Positions 36,476-44,950 of a stretch of 64,000 nt of DNA are shown here, piece after piece; position 1 is the first letter of the stretch; each line of letters opens with the position of its first letter. A program made the translations under genes and the position numbers. Under the pieces are notes generated by a model. It saw only the letters and a program-made list of their open reading frames with translations, was not told the origin of the DNA and made no database searches. The stretch covers positions 806,001 through 870,000 of the forward strand of contig NZ_CP041186.1 in the NCBI RefSeq assembly GCF_006517175.1. The letters are read 5' to 3'. The DNA comes from Persicimonas caeni. GTDB lineage: Bacteria > Myxococcota_A > Bradymonadia > Bradymonadales > Bradymonadaceae.

Positions 36476-37720
36476 TCAGAACCCGTAGCCCACGTTGATG
36501 GCGAACAGGTTCGCCGTGGTGCTGTAGGTGCCGTTGGGGGCGCGCTCGTTTTCGATCTCACGCTCCAGGGCCTGCACGATGGAGTAGGCGACGTCGGTGC
36601 GCACGCCGTTCCAGGTGTAGCCCAGACCCAACGAGCCGACGAGGCGGTCGTTGCCCGGCAGCGACGCGTTCACCGTTTCATCCGGGATCGGAGTCATGTC
36701 GTAGGCGAAGCCAAGGCGCACCGGCAGGTTGTCGGTGACCTCGTACTGGGCGCCCAGGCGGAAGGCCATGGCGTCTTCCCAGTTGTTCTCGATGGTCAGC
36801 GCGTCGAGCGCCTGCTCGTCACCGCCGGTGTCGATCTCGAGGACGAGCTCGTCGTAGGTCGACCAGGTCGTGTAGTTGAAATCGAAGGTCAAAAACAACT
36901 TGTCGAGCTGGTAGCCCACGCCCAGCGCGAACAGGTCGGGCAGGTTCATCTCGGCGGTGCCCGGGTTGTCGCGGAAGGTGCTGTTGAGCGGGGTATTCTC
37001 TTCGCCTTCGAAGTGAATCTTGCCGTCGTCGAAGTTCAGGCTGACCCGGCTGCGGTAGTTGAAGCCGATCGTCAGCTCTTCGGTGGGCTTGTACATCAAC
37101 CCGGCCGCGGCGCCGACGCCAAAGCCCTCACCAGCCAGATGCGCTTCGGCGAATTGATCGTCGCGAAGCAAGATCGACTGGCGCATCTCGACCGACCCGA
37201 AGACCAGCTGCGCACCTGCGGACACCGACAGATCGACGCCCGGGATCTTGTAGGCGAGGTTGGGGTTGATATTGGCCGTCTGTAGGTCCTGGCTCTTGAT
37301 GTTGGTGCGACCGATCCACTCGTCCGGCCAGGCAATGCCGAGGCCGTACGAGAAGGTCAGGCCCGTGCCGAACGACAGGCCGGTGTCGGCGATGTTGTTG
37401 TAGGCGATGTGGGCGTTGGGCGGCGGGAAGGTCTGCGCCTCGGTGCTGATCTCGGCGCCGCCGTCGGCCGGGGTGTACGTGGTGCTGGGCAAAATGATCG
37501 TGTCGCCCAGGTAGATACGAAACCCGTCGCGAAAGCCCATGCTCGCCGGGTTGTAGTAGCTGGCGTTGGGTTCGTTGGGGTTGGCCGCGCCGGTATAACC
37601 CATGGCGGTGGCCGTGGCGCTATGGCCGGTGTTCTGGAACCCGGCGCCAAGCGCTGTGCCGGGCACGGCGATGAGGCCGGCGGCGAGCAGCGCTGCGGAA
37701 AAACACTTCGAAGACTTCAT
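36476..37720 (-). CDS. FadL/OmpP1/TodX family outer-membrane porin (2)
   Basis: 414 residues from MKSSKCFSAALL; the AGGAG ribosome-binding site overlaps the more upstream in-frame ATG at 37738, so 37720 is the real start. Signal peptide, then GFQNTGHSATATAMGYTGAA and NASYYNPASMGFRDGFRIY (FadL hatch). Paralogue of the gene at 35045. Located directly downstream of the lipase gene, the arrangement expected for import of fatty acids released outside the cell. Confidence 0.9.
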   Translation of the reverse strand: MKSSKCFSAALLAAGLIAVPGTALGAGFQNTGHSATATAMGYTGAANPNEPNASYYNPASMGFRDGFRIYLGDTIILPSTTYTPADGGAEISTEAQTFPPPNAHIAYNNIADTGLSFGTGLTFSYGLGIAWPDEWIGRTNIKSQDLQTANINPNLAYKIPGVDLSVSAGAQLVFGSVEMRQSILLRDDQFAEAHLAGEGFGVGAAAGLMYKPTEELTIGFNYRSRVSLNFDDGKIHFEGEENTPLNSTFRDNPGTAEMNLPDLFALGVGYQLDKLFLTFDFNYTTWSTYDELVLEIDTGGDEQALDALTIENNWEDAMAFRLGAQYEVTDNLPVRLGFAYDMTPIPDETVNASLPGNDRLVGSLGLGYTWNGVRTDVAYSIVQALEREIENERAPNGTYSTTANLFAINVGYGF

Positions 37721-37768
37721 CTTTGTATCTCCTATCACAAACTTTCTTCCAAAAATTGGGGCTCGAGC

Positions 37769-37793
37769 GCCCGCCGCAGCTGCTGCGGCGGGC
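37769..37793 (-). terminator. Hairpin between lipase and fadL-2 genes
   Basis: An 11-bp perfect stem GCCCGCCGCAG (37769-37779) with CTGCGGCGGGC (37783-37793) and a 3-nt loop. On the minus strand a T-rich tract (AATTTTTGG) follows some 14 nt later. It may partly terminate the lipase transcript or stabilise its 3' end. Confidence 0.55.
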
Positions 37794-37807
37794 TTATCTG
37801 CCGTCTC

Positions 37808-40312
37808 TTAGAGTCCGCAGGCGCTCTCCAACTCGCTGGGAAGCGCGGCGTCGGAGGTCAACCCGCTCGAGAGCCAAGCAGCGATCTGGTCGAGCGCGCA
37901 CTCGGCTTCGGCGTTGCCATCATCCAAGAATCCGTGATCGACACCCGAGAAGGTCGTGTCGTCGAGCGACACGCCCACGGCCGTTGCCAGCCGCTCGGTT
38001 GCCGAGTTCGGAATGGTCGCATCGTCTTGGACCATCTGGATGAGCATCTCGTTGCTCGGCAGGTTGGTGCCCTCGTCGACGGTGAATTCGTCGGCGCTGG
38101 GATCGTAGGTCACCGGCGAGAGCGGCTCGGCGGCCACGTGCGGGGCGAACGTCCAGGGGTCACCCGGCTCGACGATCCACTGCAGGAGGTTGATGGTCTG
38201 GAAGAAATCGAAGGTGCCCGGCTGCAGGTCGCCCGGAAGCTGGGGAAGAATCTGTTCGGAGAGGCTTCCCTCGAGCAAGATGCCGGTCAGCTTGGCACCC
38301 GGCGCGGTCAACGCGGTGACGTTGACGTCGCCGTCAGTGGCCACGAAGTTCACGCCGATGAGCGAGCCGAGGCTGGCGCCGGCGTAGCCGATGCTCGTCT
38401 CGTCGATCAAGTCGGTGCCGGCATCGGCGTCGAGCGCGTTCTCGAGCCCGTCTTCTTTGATGACCTCGGTGAGCACGGCCAGGTCGACGACGGCCTGCAA
38501 GAAGTTGTTCTTGGTGGCGATGGCGTTGGCCGTGAGGAACAACTCGCCGGAGGAGGCGCCGTCCGGCGTACGCGCGCCGTGCAGCGGGAAGTCGAGCGAG
38601 ACGGTGGCAAGGCACTCTTCAGCCAGTCGGTCGGCATACACGCCGGTGGCACCGGCAGCCTCGCCGCCGAGGCCGTGGCCGAGGATGACCACCGGGTACG
38701 GCGCGGTGCAGTTCGCGTCCGAGGGGACGGTGATCTGGACCGGCACCGGCTGCGTCGTCGGCGTCTCGAGCAGCCCACCGGGCGCGCTCGGGTCGATGAA
38801 CCACTGGGTGGTGTAGGCGGCCTGGCGCTGGATCAGACCGACGTTGGTGAAGTCGGCCGGATCGGCCTCGGCGGTAGTCGGGTCGGCCGTGGCCGACGGT
38901 GAGCCGCCTTCGTTGGCCAGCGCTTCGGCCTTGGCGTTGAGCTGCTGCTGGTACTCGGTGGCCACGTCGGTGTCGAACGCCCAAGCAATCGAGATCTCGG
39001 CGCGGTCGCCGTAGCCAATCGTCAGCGCCGCAAGGAAGAGCTGCTGGTAGGCCTGGCGGGCGTCTTCGAGAGCTTGTGCCTGCTCGTCGCTCAACTGCTC
39101 GACGGTGCTCGCGCCATCGGCGAAGACCGGGTTACGGCTGCGAAGGAAGACGAACGCCGAGCTCGGCTTGAGCGACAGGCCGGCGGTGTCCGTGATGTCG
39201 GTGGTCGCCAGGCCGGCGGTGGTCACGCCCTGGACGAACGGGCTGCCCGTGGGGCCGAACGTGATGGCGCTGAAATCCTCGTTGTACTCGAGGAAGTAGC
39301 GATCCTCGGGATACAACTCGGGCAACTGCCCGGGCACGTAAGCCAGCGGCATGCTGGTGGGAGTGATGGTCGCCGGGTCGAGCGGGTTGGTGCTCTGAAT
39401 GGGCAGCCAACCGTCGGCCGTGATCGAGAAGCCGTCGCGGCTGTTCAACTCGGTGATCACGGCGGTGGTCAGGTCATCGGCGTCATCGGGAAGCGGCAGG
39501 CCCACGTTGCCGTCGTCACCGCGGATGAACTCGTTGGGGAACGGCACCACACCGGCGGTCGGGTCGAACACGGCGAACGGGTCGAGGGCAGTGTGCCACT
39601 GAGAGGCCGCCAGGATATTGGAACGCTCGGCGCCGTTGGCAATCGCCGCATCGACGACCGGCGAGAGGAACTGGCGGAGTTGCTCGAGCTGAGCGGCCTC
39701 TTCCGGGCTGGCCGCCTGAGCGAGCAGGTCGTTGGTGATGTTGCCCTCTTCGTCCACCAGCGGCTGACTGGACAACGCGAAGAACAGCGTCTGCGCGGTC
39801 ACGAGGGGGTTGCCGTCGGTATCCTGAATGTCACCGGTGAGCACGTAGCCGTATTGGGTGCCCAGTTCGAGCGGCTCGGCGGGGGTGATCACGATTTCGT
39901 TGGCGTCGGCATCGAAGGCCACGCTGCCGATGTCGAGCATCTCGGCGCCCGACTCGGTCAAGCGAAAGAGCATCGCGTCTTCAGCCGCCAGCGTCTCTGG
40001 ATCGACCTCACCGGTCACCGGCACGGTCAGCGGCGTCGACGGCAGCCATCCGTGCAGCGTGTCCAGATAATCGTAGAAGTCATTCTGTGCCGACGGAGTT
40101 CCGTCGCCCAGGTTGGGCAGCGTGCCGTCGTCCTCGAGCGCCAGATCACTCGGCAGCGGGATCGCGCCGGTCTCGGAGTCGAACACAATCTGATTGCGCT
40201 CGACGTCGGGGTCCTGCGGGATATCCGGCGCACATGCGCTGGCTACCATCATCATCACAAGGGCCACCGCGCACGCGCGCAACCGCCCCACTCTGCTCGT
40301 CTTTGTTCGCAT
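37808..40312 (-). CDS. Surface lipase-like lipoprotein (VolA / Lipase_bact_N type)
   Basis: 834 residues. Signal peptide with SVII-type Cys27 (VASAC). N-terminal region to about 300 holds an Ig-like Big_5-type module (PLTVPVTGEVDPETLAAEDAM; LELGTQYGYVLTGDIQD). C-terminal alpha/beta hydrolase: oxyanion GHGLGG (545-550), nucleophile in GYAGASLG (Ser647), acid candidates Asp763/764, and DHG with His793. The layout resembles the Vibrio cholerae VolA lysophospholipase, which is likewise encoded beside a fadL. Start at 40312 chosen because GGAG lies 6 nt upstream, inside the alternative longer reading. Substrate unproven. Confidence 0.72.
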   Translation of the reverse strand: MRTKTSRVGRLRACAVALVMMMVASACAPDIPQDPDVERNQIVFDSETGAIPLPSDLALEDDGTLPNLGDGTPSAQNDFYDYLDTLHGWLPSTPLTVPVTGEVDPETLAAEDAMLFRLTESGAEMLDIGSVAFDADANEIVITPAEPLELGTQYGYVLTGDIQDTDGNPLVTAQTLFFALSSQPLVDEEGNITNDLLAQAASPEEAAQLEQLRQFLSPVVDAAIANGAERSNILAASQWHTALDPFAVFDPTAGVVPFPNEFIRGDDGNVGLPLPDDADDLTTAVITELNSRDGFSITADGWLPIQSTNPLDPATITPTSMPLAYVPGQLPELYPEDRYFLEYNEDFSAITFGPTGSPFVQGVTTAGLATTDITDTAGLSLKPSSAFVFLRSRNPVFADGASTVEQLSDEQAQALEDARQAYQQLFLAALTIGYGDRAEISIAWAFDTDVATEYQQQLNAKAEALANEGGSPSATADPTTAEADPADFTNVGLIQRQAAYTTQWFIDPSAPGGLLETPTTQPVPVQITVPSDANCTAPYPVVILGHGLGGEAAGATGVYADRLAEECLATVSLDFPLHGARTPDGASSGELFLTANAIATKNNFLQAVVDLAVLTEVIKEDGLENALDADAGTDLIDETSIGYAGASLGSLIGVNFVATDGDVNVTALTAPGAKLTGILLEGSLSEQILPQLPGDLQPGTFDFFQTINLLQWIVEPGDPWTFAPHVAAEPLSPVTYDPSADEFTVDEGTNLPSNEMLIQMVQDDATIPNSATERLATAVGVSLDDTTFSGVDHGFLDDGNAEAECALDQIAAWLSSGLTSDAALPSELESACGL

Positions 40313-40599
40313 TATCGTCTCCACGGCTCAAATAGGTGATGCACTATTCAACCAATGCGACATCAATGGAGTCTCCCCCGGAAAAACTTTGCCGCTTACC
40401 TTGGTTCAATTCGTAGTAGCCGGAATATATAAGATATACGAGCAGAAACAAGCGATTTCGACAGATGGATGAGATACTCGGCGGGGGAAATCTTGAACCG
40501 ATACGATTTCAGTGTTAACTACAAGCGCGTCTTGCGGCGCATCGAACCCACCGACAATCAAGTCCACCACATCAACTTTTTGTGTAGGAATCTAGACTG

Positions 40600-40941
40600 A
40601 TGGCTCCAGCAGATAGCTGTACGATTGGCCCCCAGATTACCGTTAGCGGTCGGCTCACCGGCGACCAGGAAGTGACCGTCCAGGGCACCATCGAAGGGAC
40701 CGTCGCGCTCGATAACCAACTGACCGTCGACGAGGGCGGTCGCGTCGTCGCCGACGTCGAGGCCGACACCGTGGTCGTCCAGGGTTATCTCGAAGGCGAC
40801 GTGGTCGCTCGCGAGGTGGTCCAACTGCTCGCCGGCTGCACCGTCACCGGCAATATCCGCGCCCCGCGCATCAACATCGAAGAAGGCGCCCGGTTCCGCG
40901 GCAACATCGATATGGACGTGGCCATGCCCGCCACCGAGTAG
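40600..40941 (+). CDS. Bactofilin (1)
   Basis: 113 residues of continuous short beta-helix (polymer-forming cytoskeletal family): GRLTGDQEVTVQGTIEGTV, VVQGYLEGDVVAREVVQLL, TGNIRAPRINIEEGARFRG. Bactofilins self-assemble without nucleotides and scaffold envelope or chromosome-organising complexes. First of three tandem bactofilin genes, 66 bp before the next. TAGGAA about 10 nt before the ATG. Confidence 0.93.
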   Translation: MAPADSCTIGPQITVSGRLTGDQEVTVQGTIEGTVALDNQLTVDEGGRVVADVEADTVVVQGYLEGDVVAREVVQLLAGCTVTGNIRAPRINIEEGARFRGNIDMDVAMPATE

Positions 40942-41007
40942 TCACGGGCCAAGCCCCCACCCATTCTGAGAAATACCGACTCAATTTTTTAAGGAGTACG
41001 CTACACC

Positions 41008-41325
41008 ATGGCTGACACTGTTATTGGAAGTGGAATCGTCATCGACGGAGAGATCTCGGGCGACGCGCCCGTCGTCGTCGAGGGAACCGTCAAAGGCCGC
41101 ATCGCGCTCGACGCGATGGTCAACGTCGCCGAAGACGGCGTCGTCGAGGCCGACATCGAGAGCGCCGAGGTCGAGATCAGCGGCAGCGTCACCGGCAACA
41201 TCGCCGCCGGCGACCGCGTCGAGATTCGCCCCGAGGGCCGCGTGGTCGGCGATATCCGCTCGCCGCGCATCCTGATTGCCGACGGCGCGAGCTTCAAAGG
41301 TCACATCGACATGGACGTGGAATAA
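41008..41325 (+). CDS. Bactofilin (2)
   Basis: 105 residues, nearly pure bactofilin domain (ISGDAPVVVEGTVKGRI, EISGSVTGNIAAGDRVEIR, GDIRSPRILIADGASFKGH). AAGGAG precedes the ATG. Its stop is 3 bp from the start of the third bactofilin, so the two are co-translated. Confidence 0.93.
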   Translation: MADTVIGSGIVIDGEISGDAPVVVEGTVKGRIALDAMVNVAEDGVVEADIESAEVEISGSVTGNIAAGDRVEIRPEGRVVGDIRSPRILIADGASFKGHIDMDVE

Positions 41326-41328
41326 ACC

Positions 41329-42039
41329 ATGGCAGATCCGACAATCATCGACGCCGGCACCCGTATCGACGGACGCATCGCGGGCGATGCAGACGTTACC
41401 GTCCAGGGTCGGGTCGACGGCGAAATCGAACTCACCGAAACTCTCACCGTGGCCGACGGCGGCCTGGTGACGGGCACGATCAACGTGCGCGAAGCGGTCA
41501 TCGAGGGCGCCGTCAGTGGTGACATCGTCGCCGGCGAGCGTATCTTTCTGACCGCGACGGCCCGGGTGGTCGGCACGCTCGAAGCCCCGGCCATCCAGGT
41601 CGACGACGGCGCCCAGTTCTCCGGTGAAGTGACCATGGATCTCGAGGGCGCAGCGCCTGCCGCTGCAACCACGCGAACCACAACGACACGCACCACCACG
41701 ACTCCGGCTCGCGCAGCGACGCCCGCCCCCAGCCGCGCCCCGGCTCGCCCGGCGGCAGGCACGAGCGCAGGCGCTAGCAGCGCCCCGGCGGCTCGCACCG
41801 CGACCACGACGACGACCACCACGACGACGACCGTCGAGGAGGAGAGCGAGGTCGAGGAAGCCGAGGAAGTCGGCGCCGAGTCCAGCGAGGCCGCAGAGGC
41901 CGACGTCACCGACTTGAGCAAGCGCGAACTGCAGGATCTGACCGTCAAAGAGCTCCGCGAGGAGCTTCGCGAGCGTGACCTGCAGGTCAGCGGGACCAAA
42001 GACGAGCTCATCGAGCGGCTTCAAGAAGCCGGTGACTGA
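41329..42039 (+). CDS. Bactofilin (3) fused to a C-terminal SAP-like DNA-binding motif
   Basis: 236 residues. Residues 1-105 form a bactofilin core (GRIAGDADVTVQGRVDGEI ... GTLEAPAIQVDDGAQFSGE). A long linker rich in Thr, Ala, Pro and Arg (TTTTTTTTTT runs) and an acidic stretch (EEESEVEEAEEVGAE) follow. The last 33 residues read LTVKELREELRERDLQVSG followed by TKDELIERLQEAGD, the SAP/Rho-N motif found in proteins binding AT-rich or scaffold DNA. In the same unit as two plain bactofilins; the final codons abut a 10-bp repeat array. Confidence 0.85.
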   Translation: MADPTIIDAGTRIDGRIAGDADVTVQGRVDGEIELTETLTVADGGLVTGTINVREAVIEGAVSGDIVAGERIFLTATARVVGTLEAPAIQVDDGAQFSGEVTMDLEGAAPAAATTRTTTTRTTTTPARAATPAPSRAPARPAAGTSAGASSAPAARTATTTTTTTTTTVEEESEVEEAEEVGAESSEAAEADVTDLSKRELQDLTVKELREELRERDLQVSGTKDELIERLQEAGD

Positions 42040-42040
42040 T

Positions 42041-42210
42041 TACTAAGGGTTACTTAGGGTTACTTAGGGTTACTTAGGGTTACTTAGGGTTACTAAAGGT
42101 TACTTAGGGTTACTTAGGGTTACTTAGGGTTACTTAGGGTTACTAAGCTGCCTTAAGTAACCAGCGAGCGAAGCGAGCGACTTAGTTTCCCTAAGTTCCC
42201 CTTAGTAGCC
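42041..42210. repeat. Ten-copy 10-bp array TACTTAGGGT with inverted copies downstream
   Basis: Ten consecutive units occupy 42041-42140; eight are exact and two are variants (42041-42050 TACTAAGGGT, 42091-42100 TACTAAAGGT). Related inverted words follow (CCTTAAGTAACC at 42151-42162; CCCTAAG near 42189-42195; CCCCTTAG near 42199-42205). The unit resembles telomeric TTAGGG but has a 10-bp period, close to one DNA helical turn. It begins 1 bp after the stop of the bactofilin-SAP gene and lies before pyrE. Confidence 0.97.
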
Positions 42211-42229
42211 CGAACCAAAGAGCTACAAT

Positions 42230-42808
42230 ATGGCTAAAGAGCCCGAATTGAGAACGGATCTGGCCGATCTACTGTGCGAGCGGTCGGTCAAGACCGGCGA
42301 CTTCGAACTCGCCAGCGGTAAGACCGCCTCGGTCTACGTCGACGTCAAAAAGACGGTATTGACCGGCCATGGTGCCACGTTGGTCGGCCGCGGCCTGTGG
42401 CAATTGGTCCAACACGCCTCGGCCGAGGCTTCTGGCGTGGGGGGACTCACGCTGGGAGCCGACCCGCTGGTGACTGCCATCTCGATGGCGGCCTGGGAAG
42501 AGGGTCGCGATCTGGCGGCGGTCATCGTGCGCAAAGAGGCCAAGGGTCATGGCACCCAACAGTACCTCGAGCGCCCCGACAGCCTGTCGGAGGGCGACGA
42601 AGTTGTCGCCATCGACGACGTCATCACCACCGGCGGCTCGACGCTCGACGCCATCGAGCGCATGCGTGACGCCGGCCTGGTCGTTCGCCATGCCGTCTGC
42701 GTGGTCGACCGCGAAGATGTCGGCGCCGAGCGTCTGGCCGAGGCCGGCGTCGAGATGCACCGTCTGTTCACCCTCTCCGAATTGCTCGAATTCAGTGGAC
42801 AGAAGTAG
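42230..42808 (+). CDS. pyrE: Orotate phosphoribosyltransferase
   Basis: 192 residues, the usual length. The PRPP-binding motif VVAIDDVITTGGST is present, with FELASGKTASVYVDVKK at the N-terminus and AVIVRKEAKGHGTQQYL (catalytic flexible-loop Lys) in the middle. Converts orotate and PRPP to OMP in pyrimidine synthesis. The next gene starts inside its 3' end. Confidence 0.95.
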   Translation: MAKEPELRTDLADLLCERSVKTGDFELASGKTASVYVDVKKTVLTGHGATLVGRGLWQLVQHASAEASGVGGLTLGADPLVTAISMAAWEEGRDLAAVIVRKEAKGHGTQQYLERPDSLSEGDEVVAIDDVITTGGSTLDAIERMRDAGLVVRHAVCVVDREDVGAERLAEAGVEMHRLFTLSELLEFSGQK

Positions 42809-43661
42809 CTTTCTCAGCGCCGAAGACGGCACCCAGATTTGGTACGGTACCGCCGGCACAGGCCCGGCCATCGTGTTGTGCGATGGTCTGGCCTGTGACG
42901 GTTTTATCTGGCCGTACGTCGTCGACGAATTCGTCAACGCGCACACCATTGTGCGCTGGCACTACCGCGGCCACGGGCAAAGCGACGCCCCCGAAGACCT
43001 CTCCACGCTCAATATCCCGCAGATGGCGCGCGACCTCGACGCGGTGCTCGACGCCCTCGAGCTCGACTCGGCGGTGCTTGTGGGCCACTCGATGGGCGTG
43101 CAGGTCATCTTGGAGTATTACGGGCTCAATCCCGACCGCGTCGCCGCGCTCGTTCCCATCTGTGGAAGCTACAAGCGCCCGCTCGACACCCTCTACAACA
43201 CCGACTTTTTCGGCCACGCCCTGCCCCACCTGATGCGCCTGGTCGAATCGGTGCCCGAAGCCTCCCAGACGTTCTGGCAGACGGTAGTGCCGAGCAAGTT
43301 CTCCTACATTCTTTCGATGGCGACCGCCGTCAACACGCGACTCGCCCGCGGCGTCGACTTCATTCCGTACCTGGAGCACGTCGGCGACATGGATATCCGT
43401 GTGTTCCTGACGTTGTTGAGCGCTGTGGCCGAGCATTCGGCCGAAGATGTGCTCGAACGAGTCGATGCGCCGGCGCTGATTATCGCCGGCGAAAAGGATG
43501 AGCTCACCCCGCTCTTCCGCTCGGAAGAGATGGCCGATCAGATTGCAGACAGTGAGCTGATCGTGCTGCCGGGCGGCACGCACGTCGGACCGATCGAATT
43601 GCCGGAGTTGGTCAACGGCGCGATCGAGAAGTTCTTGCGAAAGGTCGGGCTGGGCACATAA
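42795..43661 (+). CDS. Alpha/beta hydrolase
   Basis: 288 residues assuming GTG at 42795, which overlaps the pyrE end by 14 bp; the longer reading lies almost entirely over pyrE, and no strong ribosome-binding site is visible. Hydrolase-fold features: VLCDGLACDGFIW (HG/DG oxyanion region), RWHYRGHGQSDAP, nucleophile VGHSMGVQ, acid ALIIAGEKDELTP and terminal His GGTHVGP. Substrate unknown. Confidence 0.8.
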   Translation: MDRSSFLSAEDGTQIWYGTAGTGPAIVLCDGLACDGFIWPYVVDEFVNAHTIVRWHYRGHGQSDAPEDLSTLNIPQMARDLDAVLDALELDSAVLVGHSMGVQVILEYYGLNPDRVAALVPICGSYKRPLDTLYNTDFFGHALPHLMRLVESVPEASQTFWQTVVPSKFSYILSMATAVNTRLARGVDFIPYLEHVGDMDIRVFLTLLSAVAEHSAEDVLERVDAPALIIAGEKDELTPLFRSEEMADQIADSELIVLPGGTHVGPIELPELVNGAIEKFLRKVGLGT

Positions 43662-43662
43662 A

Positions 43663-43700
43663 AGGCAGCCCTCGCCGGTGTGAACTAGCGAGGGCTGCCT
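43663..43700. terminator. Bidirectional 13-bp-stem terminator
   Basis: Perfect stem 43663-43675 with 43688-43700 (AGGCAGCCCTCGC/GCGAGGGCTGCCT), 12-nt loop, between the convergent hydrolase and FHA genes. On the minus strand it is followed by TTTTATG. Confidence 0.9.
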
Positions 43701-43727
43701 CTTAGATGGCGCTGGATGCGCAGCCTT

Positions 43728-44747
43728 TTAAATCACGACAAGTCGGAACAGTTGCTGGCCCATCAGCAGCAGATCCCCGTCGTCGACCTGCGTCTCGCGG
43801 CGAATACGGCGGTAGGTGCCGTTGCTGCTCCCGAGATCTTCGAGCACGGGCTTGCCGTCTTCGCGACCCACACGCGCGTGCTTGCCGGAGACGAAGCCGT
43901 CGTCGCGGAACAAAATGTCGCCGCTCTCGCGTCCGAGGGTGACGTCATCGTCGCCGAGTTCGAAGGCGCGGCTGACGATATCGGGGCCTGCGACCAAGCA
44001 GAGTCTGCCCCAGTAGCCGTTAGCCGGGCTTCCTGCGACCTGGGTGTCCCCTTCGCCGAGCGTCTCGATGACCGCAGGCGCTTCGTCGATGAGCTCGAAG
44101 CGAAGCAGCTCCTGGCCCATCCGAATCATGTCGCCGTGCTCGAGCTCGACCTTGTTGCGGATGCGAACGAAGACGCCGTTGAGGCTGCCTTCATCACGCA
44201 CCTTGAAGCCGTCGCCGGTAAACGCAAACGTGGCGTGCGTCGGCGACAGGAAGGGGTCACTCGAGAGTGCTTTCTTTTCGCTGTCTCGCCCGAGGGTGTG
44301 CTCGCCGGAGGTCAGTGCAATTTCGGCGCCTTCGGATCCGTCGGGGCGGATGACGATGAGCCGGCCGACCACGTCGCTCTCGGGCGAAGGCGCGGGCTCT
44401 TCGGCGGGCGCGGGGGCTTGCGCAGCCTGAGGCTGAGACGGTTGGGCCGGCTGAGATTGGGCTGGTTCGGATGGGGCAGGCGCAGACTGCACTTGCGGCT
44501 CCGGCTGTGACTGCGCCGCGGCCTGTGTGGCCGGCTGAGGCTGAGCCGCCGCGCTGATCGCGCCACCGCACGCACCGCAAAACTTGAAGTTGCTCGGCAC
44601 CGTCGTCCCGCAATGCGGGCAGTCGATCATCTCGGGCGTCGCCTGCTTCTTGGGCGCCTCTTCAGGCTTGGGCAACGCAGAGCCACAGCCCAGACAGAAC
44701 TTGTACTCGTCTTCGTTTTCACGACCACAATTCTTGCAGTTGATCAC
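43728..44747 (-). CDS. Double zinc-ribbon, double FHA-domain protein
   Basis: 339 residues from GTG at 44747, with GGAG 7 nt upstream; the longer ATG reading adds 43 non-conserved residues. Two zinc ribbons (CKNCGRENEDEYKFCLGCG, then CPHCGTTVPSNFKFCGACG). A Gln/Pro/Ala linker and two FHA phosphothreonine-binding domains follow (TLGRDSEKKALSSDPFLSPTH; TLGRESGDILFRDDGFVSGKH with LGSSNGTY). FHA domains read Ser/Thr kinase outputs; the kinase encoded at 55442-56581 is a candidate partner in the same genome. Confidence 0.88.
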   Translation of the reverse strand: MINCKNCGRENEDEYKFCLGCGSALPKPEEAPKKQATPEMIDCPHCGTTVPSNFKFCGACGGAISAAAQPQPATQAAAQSQPEPQVQSAPAPSEPAQSQPAQPSQPQAAQAPAPAEEPAPSPESDVVGRLIVIRPDGSEGAEIALTSGEHTLGRDSEKKALSSDPFLSPTHATFAFTGDGFKVRDEGSLNGVFVRIRNKVELEHGDMIRMGQELLRFELIDEAPAVIETLGEGDTQVAGSPANGYWGRLCLVAGPDIVSRAFELGDDDVTLGRESGDILFRDDGFVSGKHARVGREDGKPVLEDLGSSNGTYRRIRRETQVDDGDLLLMGQQLFRLVVI

Positions 44748-44950
44748 GGCACCACTCCGTAGGATGTCTTCGCGTGCAGGTGCGCCCGAGCCGTCCCTCG
44801 GGCCGCCCAAAGTGGTAACAAGTCTTTGCAAAGACCGCAACTCTGCGATGAGGGAGCCCCCAGATTGTACGCACATCTGCAGCCGTGTTTATGATACAGT
44901 ACTACGGGGACAATCGGGGAGCTTTCGAACATTTTTCAGGCCCAAATATC

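Noticed and set aside
42041..42140. True telomere or linear chromosome end
   Set aside because: Unit is 10 bp rather than a eukaryote-like 6-7 bp, array is internal between genes, and no replicon end features are present.
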